Source: Echinococcus granulosus | Taxonomy: Eukaryota > Platyhelminthes > Cestoda > Cyclophyllidea > Taeniidae | Direction: 5' to 3' | Length of the DNA stretch: 64,000 nt | Assembly (NCBI RefSeq): GCF_000524195.1 | Contig: NW_020170384.1 | Span: 768,371 to 832,370, forward strand | Shown: positions 1-12,570 of the stretch, piece after piece | Layout of the letters: the number at the start of each line of letters is the position of its first letter | Position numbering within the stretch: position 1 is the first letter of the stretch | The notes under the pieces: model-generated | What the model was told of the DNA's origin: nothing | The model's input: the letters and a program-made list of their open reading frames with translations, nothing else | Databases searched by the model: none | Program-made: the position numbers and the translations under genes

Positions 1-3000
1 GCAATGTACTTACCAGCTATCTGTTGACATTTTTAACATGAATGGAAAAAAGGAGGCAGGAAGGTCAATTTTCCAATAGAGTGGGGAATGGAACATTTAA
101 TGGGGAGGAATAAAACGGGCAAAAGTGAGAGAAGCGACCGTCTTGTTTGGCCCTTATGTGAGTTGGTGAAACATCCTAGTTCATTGTAGCATTTTGGCAC
201 TTCGGACCCAAAATCTTCCAGCCAATGCACAATCAAGTCTACGAAGTCCAACGAACGATCTTTTTAGGTTAAAATACATTATCAGTCTTTGGAATTCACT
301 TAATCAGGGCAATTCCTTTCCCAACATTGCCTGGTTGTTAAGTCCATTTTCAACTACACAATAAATTTACATACTAGTCAACGGGAAACTAATACAGATG
401 ATGACCACAATTTGTCACGTGGAAGTCACATTAAATTGTAATGCAACAGATTAAACAGCCTTTAACGTTGAAGAAATCCCAAAAGCTAAAAGCCCACCGG
501 AATCGTTCGCAACAGCTGTAACTCGTACTTGCATTGCCTTGGCCTGTTAGCAAGCTGACAGGTAGTGATAATTGAAAAAAGAAGGGAAAATGTAGAACGA
601 GAGAGCAGAATCTCACTAATTACCAACTAACACAAATGCTACACAAGTTAATAATGCGCGAGGAGGGCTTAAATGTATACTAGGCCAAAACAGAGTCCTC
701 CCAGAGTCATCCGACTCCAATGCTAACCGAGATAATTATCTTTTGAAGCATTTGCACTTACAACTGAGGAAAACAGGCCTTTCTCCGACTACTCACAGAT
801 ACAAATCATAGAGGAAGTAACACACTCGCATACCTACACGCTGACTTCTTAATCATTTAGCGCTGACAATGCCCACCGTTCGTGTTGCGTGCGTATCGCA
901 ATCGCCTTTCACTCCATTAGACAAACACACGCACACACACAGAGCTATAGCCAAAAAGAGTCTCTACCGCACGTTTGACTCACCAACTGAGGAAAGGTAT
1001 ACAAAATGTCAAATCTCACCTTTGGTTTAGAAATGGTGTCGAAATTTCACTAGTCAGCCGAATGATGGCGTAGACAGGAGCTATCCTGTAGATCTGACAA
1101 TAAAAAAAGGCCATGGTTAGGTCGCGCCTTGTAGTCACAACACGTCCAGTTAGCTGAAGTTTTGAAATTGTGTGAGCGAAGCTAAATCTGGTACACCGTA
1201 GCCCATTCTGGTGCTATGAGGATGAGTATCCGAGACCGACGCTAATTTAACGGCCTTTCAGAAGTCGGTAAAACTCGCATAATGGCATGTAGGGCATCCA
1301 CAAATAAGTGGCGGAATTGGTGTTTATAATTGGAATATAATATTCTCAGGTAATTGTGTGAATTAGTTTCTAAGCCATAATAAAGCACGGGCTTCAAACA
1401 AGCGAAAATGAGAAATGGGGAGTCCAAAGAGAAAGCAAAAGAAAACATTCTGCTTTAGTTTAAAACACCAAACGAACGTTCCAATCAGTCTAATGTTGCC
1501 AATTCACAAGAGTAATCTGCACACAGTAAAACCTACAAGGTTCTCAAGTTCCGTTAATGGTGGATAATCTATTTTTTTCGAAATCAGAAAGAAAAGGACC
1601 CATGGGACCACTTTTTTCGAGAAGGGATTAAAAGTTACCACTGCTAAATCCTTGGGGCAACAGGTAAGCCGCTTATTACCCATGTGTGTTTGTAGGTTTG
1701 TGTGGAAGGTGGATTTACCAGAAGACTCTGAACTCTAGAAAATTGTCGGTTTCCCGGGGTTTTAGCGATGTCCTAATGTACTGCCACTCATAAACACACT
1801 GCAAAAGACGCGTACGCATACGCATGCATAGGCATGGGCAGGGGAGGATGCAGTGGCCTTTAAAAGCTAGTGCATAAACGGAAGAGAAAGGTTAGGAGCT
1901 ACATTCGGTCCTACCAGCAGGAAGGTGAAACAGATGACGACTACGAGGTGATGAGTGCAAAACAGAAGCAGCTCCAACCCCTTTTGGAATGTAAACATCG
2001 AGATTGTATCTAAAACAGAGACCAAAAAACAGAATGGACTTCGTTTACGCCAAAAATGTTGAGGTAGTGTATTTTTATTACAAAGCTAGACTTATATTAT
2101 TAATTTCCTGATCAGCTTTGATGCAAAATATGCCTATGTCAAGCGTACAGCGAAATAACTAAATACACGATTGATTTCACTTTGTCAACTGGTGATAAAA
2201 ACCTTATCTCAGTCGACTAATCACCAAAGGTGGATACTCGGTTCATGTGATGGACAATCACGCAAGTTTGAAGAGATAAAATCCAAATTATCTAAGAGGC
2301 CGTACACTTTTTGTTCTACGAAAAAAACTTACTATATGCTGGATTTTAGAGGCACTGATGATGGCCTCGTGTTGCTGATCATGTGTACACAATAAAGGTG
2401 ACCTTATTCGCCTGCGCAAAAACAAACAACAAGCCGAAGTACTTGTTTTAAGGATAGTCGACCGGTGTCCGAATATACACACAAACTTTCATCTAAAAGA
2501 CCCCAAATCTACCTTACGTTGAGCTGTGCGCCAGTTAAACACTGCCTTTTGAGATGTTTTAAAGCACTTTTTTGGCAATTGCTCTCTCGTGTCAGTTTTC
2601 GCTTCTGAGCCCTTTCCATCGTGATACTGCCAGTAAATGAACAACGGTGTATGTCGTAAGCATGATAGTCCCAACGAAAAGTTGAGCTTACTGATTTCAA
2701 ATAATCAAAAATTCTAAATCGTTTCATACTTTATTACCATTGGTAGCCTTGAGAAGTTAACGGGACTTTTCAGAAAAATAATTAACTTAGAATTTTTGCG
2801 ACTTTGACTCCAAACAACTTGCCTGCAAGCATGTATCCAATCGTTATTGACAACGCTACACAACCGGGCCGCGAAATGGAGCTGAAGAAGTCCAGTTATA
2901 AAAATAAGGCATGAGTTGATATTAAACAAGACGTGGTTCTTGATCAAGGGCATATGAACAGGGGATAGCTGCAACTAGATGCACTCTACGGCTGTTCCAA

Positions 3001-5885
3001 AAAGGAAAGCATTTGGGTGGGTTGAGAATTCATGGATATTTCACTTAAAACATCGCAAACCACGTGGTAGACATAAATGGAAAGTGCACAGTGAATGCTA
3101 ATTTGCTCATTAAAGTGTAATTTTCACCAAATGGAAGGAGTGTTTCAATCTCACACTACTTAATTAATGTGATTTGGCAAAGGTACAAATTTTCCAATGA
3201 TTTAAAATGTAAACCTGCTCATAAAACCCCCAAATTTGGAGTTTATCGTGTGATTAAACTTATAAAAGGGGATGGATAGAGTTCTGGAAATAATGAAAAA
3301 CTTGCCTGCTCATTAGAGGTGCCACGCTTTGCAAATGTGGAACGTCAGTAAAAAGTGTAATGCAATCCCTCCACATCCACACATATATGCACACACAAAT
3401 GAACACTCATAGCCATTAATCTGTATGATTATTCACTTCTAACATGGTAATAAATTCAGCCTTTGAGGCGGATTCAACCAATCCACCTGAAAAATGAAAT
3501 TACACGGGCAAGGAGACCGTGCTGACATTAGAGGATAAATGCTATCATTTTTTAATGAATGAAATGCCAAAATGCGTTCTTTTTCCAAATGGAAAAAAAT
3601 GAATAGCCTACGCGATTGGATCGGCCCATTGAGAGGTGTCAAAGATAAGGGACGTGAAACTGAGGAGAGTCACCAAGATAGCATGAATGGTGGAGGAGAC
3701 GCTGAAACAAACAAAGCCAAATAAATATAGTTCCGATAGGAATAGAAAGCAGTTGTAATCAATGCATTAAAGTCAGTTTCTTGATACACAAAAAACTGCT
3801 GAGATTACATCTGATCCTACCTAGAATTTTTTAAATAGAGCAACAGTCTAACTTTTGAAATGATATTATGAAGAGGCCGATTCTAAAGGAGTACACGACA
3901 TTGAAGGGAAAGGAAATGACGTCCAATTAAGATAAAGAATTTAAATAATAGCTCAGCAAACGTGATGGTTTTAAAAACCTTTTTACCGGGACAACTAAAT
4001 TGATGAATAAGAGGGCAGCATAAAATTTTACAACTGTTTTAAGGTTAAAAGTACTGCTACTGTGTTTTTGGTTCATAGTGTGATGAGAAACCGCTAGAAA
4101 ACCTAGTGCTAACCAAATATAGTACAAACCCAGCTCAATACTTTCATCGAAAAATAAAATTTGTCATTTCTAAACTTAACGAGGGAAATAGCAACAACCC
4201 TATCTTGATATCACCAATCAAGCTATTGCCGGCGTACGAGACCAATCAAGTTTGACTAAAAAACCGAAAACTAGGACTGGCACATGTGAAGAAATGTCAG
4301 AAGATGAAAGGTGTGTTTATACTTCATGCCGGGACGTTCAAGGCGCGACTATTCACACGTTTAAGCGATGACCCATTCATGTGCGAAATGAAGACGGAAG
4401 GTCTGGGTGAGTCTTGGAATTCTGGGTGAATTTCCTCTCATCTAATCAGGCTAATAAAAAATTAATAGGAATAAAATGGATCAATAGAAATAGCAAGTAA
4501 AGCCTAAGTCTTACAAAGAAATATCTTGAAATAAGCTATATTTGTGTCTGGAAAGAGGAAGCTCCACTGACACCAAGTAACCTTTTGAGAAATCAAAGTT
4601 GTCCTCATTCACGCTCAACAACATCGAAATTTTTAGCGTTTTATCGCAAAAATAAGCCGAATTAATTCTGCCTGCGAAGAGCAACGCTGCGAGTGGGAAC
4701 TGGTACGGCGCATGGACATTCTGGCACTGGTTGTCCAGTCAGAAGCAAGGTGAAAACCGCGACTTTGAGCCAATAGACGTGCAGGGGCGAGAAGATATGC
4801 AAGTGTGAACGGGCGTGGGCAGGAGAAGCGTATTTTATCCTCAGTGTCAACGGAAGTCAAGCGAGACCAGAAGGGCCGGCACGTGGTTAGATTGGTTATA
4901 ATAATGAGATCTTGTGACGGTTAAATCTCCCCGAAAAAAGCACATGGATGACGATCACATGAATTTTGTTATGTAACGGAAGTAACAAAAGTGACTACAC
5001 GAGAGCGATGAAGTATGCGAATTAGCATATTGTGCACGAAGTTTGTACTATGAGCTACACATAATTTCAGCCTAGAACTGCGTTAAATGCTGGAATATTT
5101 GAGAGTGAGTCACAGTGAATTACAGGAAGATGTAGTAGGATAAGCTATTGATGAAATAAAGCTGATAACCCCAATTTAATAATTGCACAAATAACATATT
5201 TTAGTGTCAGAAACAACTATTATCATTTTATTCAAAAAATCAGACGTCAGTTTGCAAATAACATGAAAGGTGCAACAATATTTTAGTATTACCACAAACC
5301 GCAAACAGCAGAAACTGTTTGTCTACTTACCTAGGAAAATATTATGAAAATGCACCATATTTAGTCGGCACTTTAGGCAGAGCTTCTAAGCAATGTTCCA
5401 AACTAAAATGATTTAGAACTTCAATAATGACAAGAATAAACCATTGAAACAATCGAAGAAAAAAATTTTGGACGGGTAACGACTGGAAGAACAACACGAA
5501 CGTCAGTTCAAATAATCCAAAAAGAAATCTGTGCCTTAAAATGAGTGTAAGGTTAGTTTATAAAAAAAATTACATTAGAAATAGGCACATAAATTTAGTG
5601 AAAGCGACGAAGGAAAATATCCCTCAAAAGAGTACAGACAACAGTGAAACTAATTTGAATCAAATCAAACGGCACCCGAAATTTGTAACCGAAGGTCTTT
5701 GTGTTACAATACACAGAAAACGAAAAAAGAACATCTGTTTCAATATGGCACTACAACATACTGGACGCATTTTTTTCAATTAAGACAGCGGCTTCACTAT
5801 AACGGTCCCATTAACCATGGTTACAAAGCAACGACCATTCCATTTAAAGTCAATTTAGAGAGGAAAACACGGAAATCATCCTTAC
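1..5885. other. intergenic or intronic sequence, no gene recognised
   Basis: I see no recognisable coding exon here; open frames are short and unlike known families. The stretch lies downstream of the TLC-domain exon on its strand, so later exons of that gene may be hidden here, but I could not find the expected continuation after the Glu-Trp-Asn motif. There is a short CA-rich tract at 921-942 and a locally GC-richer patch at 4680-4880 with one CCAAT box (4770-4774), which could be regulatory or an unrecognised exon. Confidence 0.5.
921..942. repeat. short CA-rich simple repeat
   Basis: An imperfect run of CA dinucleotides interrupted by one G and one AA. It is a simple-sequence tract too short for a function to be assigned. 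Confidence 0.6.
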
Positions 5886-6156
5886 CGACAATTCCACTCC
5901 AGTCTCTGGAGAGGTGTAAGACGACGGTAAGCAGGAGACATTCTTTCAAATACACGAGGCCCGACGAAGTAGTTAAATGATAGGACTCCAAGGAAACTGG
6001 CAAGAGACCATAGAGAATAGTAGTAATTAACATCTCGAGGCCAATCATAGGGTGTGGGCAATTCAGCCACACGGGACTCAGGCATTGGGCAGGACAAAGG
6101 AACAACTGTCCCTTCAAAATACCAACCCAAAAGAAAGGCCAACCAATCATGAATTT
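5886..6156 (-). CDS. TLC-domain protein exon (TLCD4/TMEM56-like), partial gene
   Basis: This single minus-strand exon carries the N-terminal side of a TRAM/LAG1/CLN8 (TLC) multi-pass membrane protein. It runs from an acceptor after TAAATAG (exon begins at 6156, incoming phase 1) to a donor GTAAGG (exon ends at 5886, phase 2). The translation has a hydrophobic segment (SLWSLASFLGVLSFNYFVG) followed by a loop and the motif LTPLQRLEWNCR. This resembles the end of the first segment of TLCD4/TMEM56, where a Glu-Trp-Asn-x-Arg motif precedes the conserved Val-Ser-Thr-x-His region. An internal Met (MPESRV...) could be the start; otherwise a first exon lies to the right. The following exons should be at lower coordinates, but I could not identify them. 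Family members are ER or plasma-membrane lipid-related proteins of unclear activity. The family call rests mainly on this motif and topology. Confidence 0.5.
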
Positions 6157-9100
6157 CTATTTAATAAAACAAAGCAATATACAAAAATAATTACCATGCT
6201 AGAAAATTTCTAAAACTTGTTTCTAATAAATCCTGACAACGTCACGCGCATCAAGACAAAAAAAAAGAATTAAAACATCTACTTTTTAATAATGTTCTAT
6301 ATGTGCCTTTCCACGATGACTTGGAATTCTGTGATGCGAAAGAAGAATAAAGTAAAAATTTTTATTTACGATATTTTGAAGATTTAAATAGCTAAATCAA
6401 TCATAATGAACTAGGAGACAGTTGTTTACTAACTAGAAACATACTTGAAACTACCTGTTTAGTGTATTATTAGGGATGTGGGTTTGTGTTTACTTGCGAG
6501 CCAACCGCAAATCTCATTCCTTGTTTGAGAGGTTTCCTGCTTACGCATTTTAGGCAAACAGACTAAGTTGTAGGACGAGACTCGCAGGTCCCCACTTCCC
6601 TGTTCCTAGTGCTCTTAGAACAACCCGGATGATATAATTTCGACGTGTTTAATAGAGGGAGGTGGATCGAGAAATCAAGTACAAAGTCTAGAGACGGGAA
6701 GAAACGCAATCGCTCTCGGGCTTGGGAGACGCCTACTCTGTCACCAGATTCGAATTTTGACCTTACCTCCTCTCTGAAAGGTACATTAAAACAATGTAAG
6801 TATTACAAAGTAGGGATATCCATTATTTGTAATATTATGAACAATTTGCATCGCTCAATGTCATGCCTGTTCAGAGTACACTACTGTAATACTTATGCTG
6901 TTTTAATGTTCCTTTCAGAGGGGATGCGGGGATACGAATTGAACGCTATGACAGAAGAGTCGACTTCCTGCAAGCCTGAAAGCGGTTTCGTGTCCACGCC
7001 CACCCGAACACTGTACTAGCTTTCCCTATTTACTTGCCCTAATAAATATATCAGAATATACCAACCTGGGTGTTCCAAGAGTACGCGGAGCAAGGAAGAG
7101 GGGACCTTTGAGCCTCGCCCAACACTACTTCCACGAGAACAGTTGACTTCCTTCCCCTCAGGGGATTCGTGTTTGCCGAACACTTCTTTCTTAAACTCTA
7201 CATTCACGCAAGCATGTTCAAGACCTGCTAGTCTATTTTTAGCCAGATATCATTGGTAGATAGAATTAAGGTGGATCATAATCCGTGACGATTTGAGATG
7301 GAAAATAATCAGGTGGCATTTGCTACATAAAATATTCGCACTGCGTCTGAGCACATTTGATTTGAATTCAAGTTTATCCTTATGTCCTCATTAGCTGGTT
7401 GAATTTGACTAATGTCACGTAGGTTATCAAAAGTATCTATTCGTGCCCATCGCTTCCAGTTAGTACGTGCTACCATATGCCCTGCCGTGCTTATATCGTG
7501 CAGTTATATGGAACAGCCTAAGTCTTAACTTAGAGTCGTAGGAGGTCACATTAGCATGGTAAAAAATGCTCCAATAACAGGCTAAAGGGCTGAGAGTCTA
7601 CTGGCACAGCCCAAAGGTCACGCCGCATAAAGGGAGCAGAATCTGCAGAGCAATAGGTCCCCGCAGAGTCAGTTGCAGAGGCAAACAAACCATCAAAGCA
7701 TTACATATACCTTGATTGTTATTTTACATCCGAGCGAATACGTACATTTGAACCATTTCTGTCTCTTTAAATTATCTGATAAAATGAATTCAAGGCAAGG
7801 CAGAGGATTAAAATTGTGCCTAGATATGGAATCTAATTCGAAGACGCAAGAAGTTTCTTTAGACAAGAATCACATTCCTGTTACTCGCGCAGAGTGTTAC
7901 ATTTTCCTCTACTATTTACTTTGGCCTCGGATAAAAAGTGTAACACCACTGCAATATTCTCGTTGCCTTTCTCTTTAACCTCCAGTTTTAGCTCCTGGAT
8001 GGAGAAGATTGGAAAAAGAAAGATATCCGACACATTTTCAAGCCGTTAGCAAGGGTCAGCTTTCGTCTCCGCCTCGGGGCACAGTTCAAACATGTACCAC
8101 ATGATTAGGTTAATGGCCGATAACAGACGATTTCCTTACAGATTACAAAAGGGATAAGAAGCACCGTTTACTTAATAGGCTCAAATTTGCTTAATTCTGC
8201 CTTTTAGCTGCGCTGAAGTAGACGACGCCAGTTTTTTAGGAAAAGGAAGGTGAAGGGGAGAGGAAGGCGTTTCCTTCTTGTTGATGCAATCAACGATAAG
8301 GCACGCGCAGATACAAATTAAGCGCGCTTTTGTCTCCCCACTATAATAACGTTGATAAGATTTTCCTAAAGTGAAAAATGTATTAACATTGGGATTACAA
8401 AAAGTTAGTTATTAAAGCGGATAATCAGGGGCAAGCACTGCTGAAGCACAATTGCCCTCTAAGGAACAAATCTACCCTTCCATAAACAGCTTACAAATAC
8501 CGACTTCAGAAGATTGTTAAATCCAAGGTATTTTTAAGAATATTTGCTTTAATCCTAACACGTTTAGTAAAAAAGTTAGACTGAATTTAAAGCCGTGCCG
8601 TAATTTAATGATACAACTGTCAATGGCTTTTCACTTGGAGTGGGTAACACAACGACCGCGGTGTTGGATGAAACGAACACAAACCCACTAAGAATGAGGA
8701 ATAAGCATTTGTAATAAGTAAACTTTGTGCTAATTGGAGAGTCGTCAGTGTGAAAAGTTGCCAAATTTGTGTGCACAACTAATTTAACAGCCTTTGAAAA
8801 CTCGCATTGAATGTGGTACAATGATCTCTGGTAGACAAATAAAAGTCACGAGCACTTTGGAATCGGATAAAAAAATGTAACAAGCGTGTTTACTAAAAGT
8901 TAGGTGCTCCGATTAATAATTTCAAATTAAACAAGGTTCCGAATAAAAGTGTCCTAGTTGAAAGCGTCGCTAATAAACATCTATGCTTCAATGCCAAAAA
9001 CTTGGGAATAAAGTGCCATCGTCTGCTTCATTTTGCAGATATTTCTTCCTAAACAAATTGCGGCAGCCTTTCCCAGACCAGGACCTTGGTGATCAACAAA

Positions 9101-12100
9101 CATGATCCTCTTTGCAGTTCTGCCATTTCATTGATGTCGAACGCGAGTGGTTGTTATAAAGTAATGCTATAACTCAAATTGCTGAAGCTTTGTGGGTCGC
9201 TGCATTTTGCACGACGATTGAGAAGAGGGATCACACCTGCTACTGATTCGGTAAACAATACATATTTTAATTCAAGGATGTATTCACAATTTTGTAATAT
9301 TTCTAATTTGTACNNNNNNNNNNNNNNNNNNNNNNNNNNNNNNNNNNNNNNNNNNNNNNNNNNNNNNNNNNNNNNNNNNNNNNNNNNNNNNNNNNNNNNN
9401 NNNNNNNNNNNNNGGGGAAAGAAACGAATTACTTCAAAATTTTTAAGCCTATTAGCTGCAGAACCCTCTATTTGGTACTGAATGGAAAACTTGTTCCATC
9501 ACTGAGATCCCAGTTTAAAAACTGTAGGAATTTGGCCTTTGGAAGCTCCTGTTCCCCCTAGCAATTACAGTTATTGTTCTCTCGATAAGTCTAAGAGCCA
9601 GATTTCATTGATGGATACCTTTCAAAACAAGAAAAAAAGATCGAACTGAAATTACTTTCGTTTTAAAATGCTAAATCCAGAGAAAATAATAAATACAGTG
9701 GATTCCATCGTAGTAGAAAAAGAGGAGAGCCTGGGAGACGAAGAAGGAGAGAGAATGAAAGTCAGATATTGTGGCAGTTGCGATCGGTTGGTGTCTGTTC
9801 TTGGGCGTGGTAGATTGTACTTTCCCAGAGTCGCGTCGAGGATGTTTTGTCCTCCGTCTATACTTCTCCGCTACTGCCTCCTCTGCACGAGCGCACTTCA
9901 CAGGCATACCGGGAGGAAATAAGTTCCGGAAGCTTGAGAGAGCACATTGGCAACTGAGCATAGACCTGTGACCTGCAAAACAAACTGGAGGGTAGTTGAA
10001 TAAGTGGTATTTGTCGGTTTCCGGATTCGTGCTCCAAAGGCCAGTAGATATAGGATGAGCTCAGGACTTGATAAGATTTAATGCTCTTAGCTGATCCGAT
10101 TTACATTGCAGAAAAAGGTGTATAGATTTGTCTCTTGTAGAGATGGGTGCAAACAATTGCCGCTTCTCCTAGCCACTAAAATCACGATCCTTGATTTGTG
10201 GAGAAAAAGACTCCCTTATTCAGAGCAAACATCTTACAATGCTCGCAGCCTGAGATACTTTTCTGCTCTTTGATCTAGATTACGAAAGTGTTTCTTCTCT
10301 ACCACAATGTTTGTTACTTTTCCTATGAAGTAGATTTTAGTCCTAGAAGCGCGCTAGTATGTTTTAACAGCTCTAATGAAAGAACATCAAATTGCAAAAA
10401 TGTGGGGTATCTGCTATTGAAACAGGGAAAGGAATAAATGTATACAAGCATGACAGGAAAAGTAGTACTTAAACTGGTTTTAAAAGCACTTATGGATTAT
10501 TTGTTACATTTCTAACAGAGGAGGCATCATGACTAATGCAGGGTTATCAGTAGATCCGGCTGATGCGATTTTTCTGTTTTCGAATAAATCCTCCATCCAC
10601 AGACGCAGATTGACTACCAGTGTTACCCTGGCCTTTGTGGCCCAACGGTACCACTTTGTTAATGCCTTTCTTGTTCATTAGAATTAACGTAATCGCATGT
10701 AAGGTCATGGCTACGCAGAAGAAGGACGAATCAATGCAGTAACAATCCTGGTAAATAGTAATGTTGAGTTTTACATGCAATGAAACCTGATAGGACTTCA
10801 TAGCCAAATAATGTGAAGGAACTCCGAACTGCCTACTGAAAATTTAGTATCTAGAAGCATTATTAAACCTAGTAATTTACCATGAATTGACAGAATAAGG
10901 CGGATTTGGGTGAGAACAATGACGCGCCGGGGACTATATCAAATGTCGATTGCTGAAGCTCAACACATCCTCAACTCCAACTGAATGGCATGCCGATTTA
11001 AAGTTGCCGTTATAAACTTCTCCTTGCCTAGCCATCACGACTGTATTAGTGGTATCTAATGTAAACAACGCATGTACCTCAGACAAGTGTAAAGTAAATG
11101 GCCCCTAAAAATTCCTTTTCAAGACAGAGCTTTATCTCCCCTTAGATCGCGCCCTCACGAGTCAAAATTAATTAAAATCTATCTGTGAAATGTTGATGTT
11201 TACTAACTGCTACCCTGCCGCAATTTTGACAGGAAAAATATTTGAAGATTTCAGGGCATTTGTGGAGAGATTTCCGAAACTAACTTGCACACAAACGTAA
11301 ACAGGGGATGAGGAGACATGAGCTTGCAACTAAGTCAATATCTGCGCGATCGGCTAAGAGGAGAAACTGTCGCTCTCATTACTTTCAGCCACTGAGATAA
11401 ATAACTTCATCCAACTTTTCCCCACTCGTGCTGGTAGAAAAATCTACATTTAACGCTTCAATATTTTCTACTCTAAGACAAAAATCTAAAAAGTATTTGA
11501 AAAGCGAATTAGAAGATAAACATTACTAGTACTGGATATTTATTGCGACTTTCGGAAGCGATGTTGGCTTTGAATAATTAATACAAGGAGCAAAAGTGCC
11601 TTAAAATTTCTCACGTTGACTTAGACTAGGGGCTTTGAGTACCCTGTTATACCTACAAAGGCATACTGACAGGTTAGTTGCTGTTCACCTTCTCAATACA
11701 TAAGTGGACCGTTACTGTGACAAAGCAAAGGTGAAGCATTGATAAACCGTGCGTGTTCGCCGTCCCAATGTTTACAAACGCATGTCATTTGACTAGCAAA
11801 TCTCTTTGAAAAAGCTGGTAATCGCTATTGGTGGAGCGAGAAGTGGAAGAACTAGTGCAGTCCACAGTCAAACGATAGATTCTTTCAAGATCTACTTTCC
11901 CTTCTTGACCTTTACAACAATCTCCGTGAGGCCACAGCCTAGTGTTAAGTCGAGTACACAAAATTGTTCATTGCAAAGTATCTTCTTAACTAATATCACC
12001 TTTTACTTACTAAGACGTGTACCTCAGATTTGTCCTTACAATGATGTGTAAGACACGAAATGCCAAGTAGCATTAAACATTCCACTGAGGAACGCCAACT

Positions 12101-12570
12101 AAAGGAGCACATCAACATATGCCAGTGTTAACAGTCAAGGCCATGAATCCGTCGCCGGTTAATATCTGATGATAAATTATTCATCGAGTCCGCCAATTTT
12201 TAGCCAAGAAGGTAAACTGTAATTTTATGCAAGTAGAAATCCATATTTCATATTTTTTTTTCTTAATTTTTACACTGTATTTTCGGTGAAGAAAAAACCT
12301 GGGACACAGCCACCTCCCGTGGTTGAAAATATTCCTACCAAATGACATTTTGAAGGCAATATTTAAGGTCAGACTATCCATAGGTGTATGCATATCATTA
12401 GATCTATCTATGACTTTTCCATGAATATTTACGGAAATTTGAAGATATGCGAGTAAATACGCACTAAAATTGATGAGGAGAGATAAAGTTACCACCTACC
12501 CCTGAGGACTGGCTTCGCAGCTTTTGTGTTTTGAACCTAAATCAAAAGAAGAGTCATGCTCATTATCTCT
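6157..12570. other. intergenic sequence, no gene recognised
   Basis: More than 6 kb without an exon I can identify on either strand. A consensus-looking intron (GTAAGT at 6796 to TTTCAG at 6918) lies in an open plus-strand stretch, but joining its flanks puts a stop at the junction. An open frame at 9668-9961 is readable on both strands and looks like chance. The interval contains the 100-base assembly gap. Confidence 0.5.
9314..9413. other. assembly gap (100 N)
   Basis: Exactly 100 unspecified bases, the conventional size for a scaffold gap of unknown true length. Flanking sequence is AT-rich and non-coding in appearance. The reading frame that runs across it is an artefact. Confidence 0.99.

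Noticed and set aside
6645..7019. Plus-strand frame of 124 codons containing a GTAAGT...TTTCAG segment
   Set aside because: Splicing that segment creates an in-frame TAG at the junction, and the unspliced product resembles nothing known.
7016..7207. Minus-strand frame ending in a possible GTAAAT donor, considered as first exon of the TLC-domain gene
   Set aside because: No membrane segment or family motif, and no start codon that fits; evidence is only one splice-like site.
7561..7660. Possible further copy of the dispersed repeat
   Set aside because: Only a short GC-rich piece resembles the family; the flanking blocks and tail are absent.
9668..9961. Overlapping open frames on both strands
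   Set aside because: Neither strand shows a domain, splice context or family resemblance.
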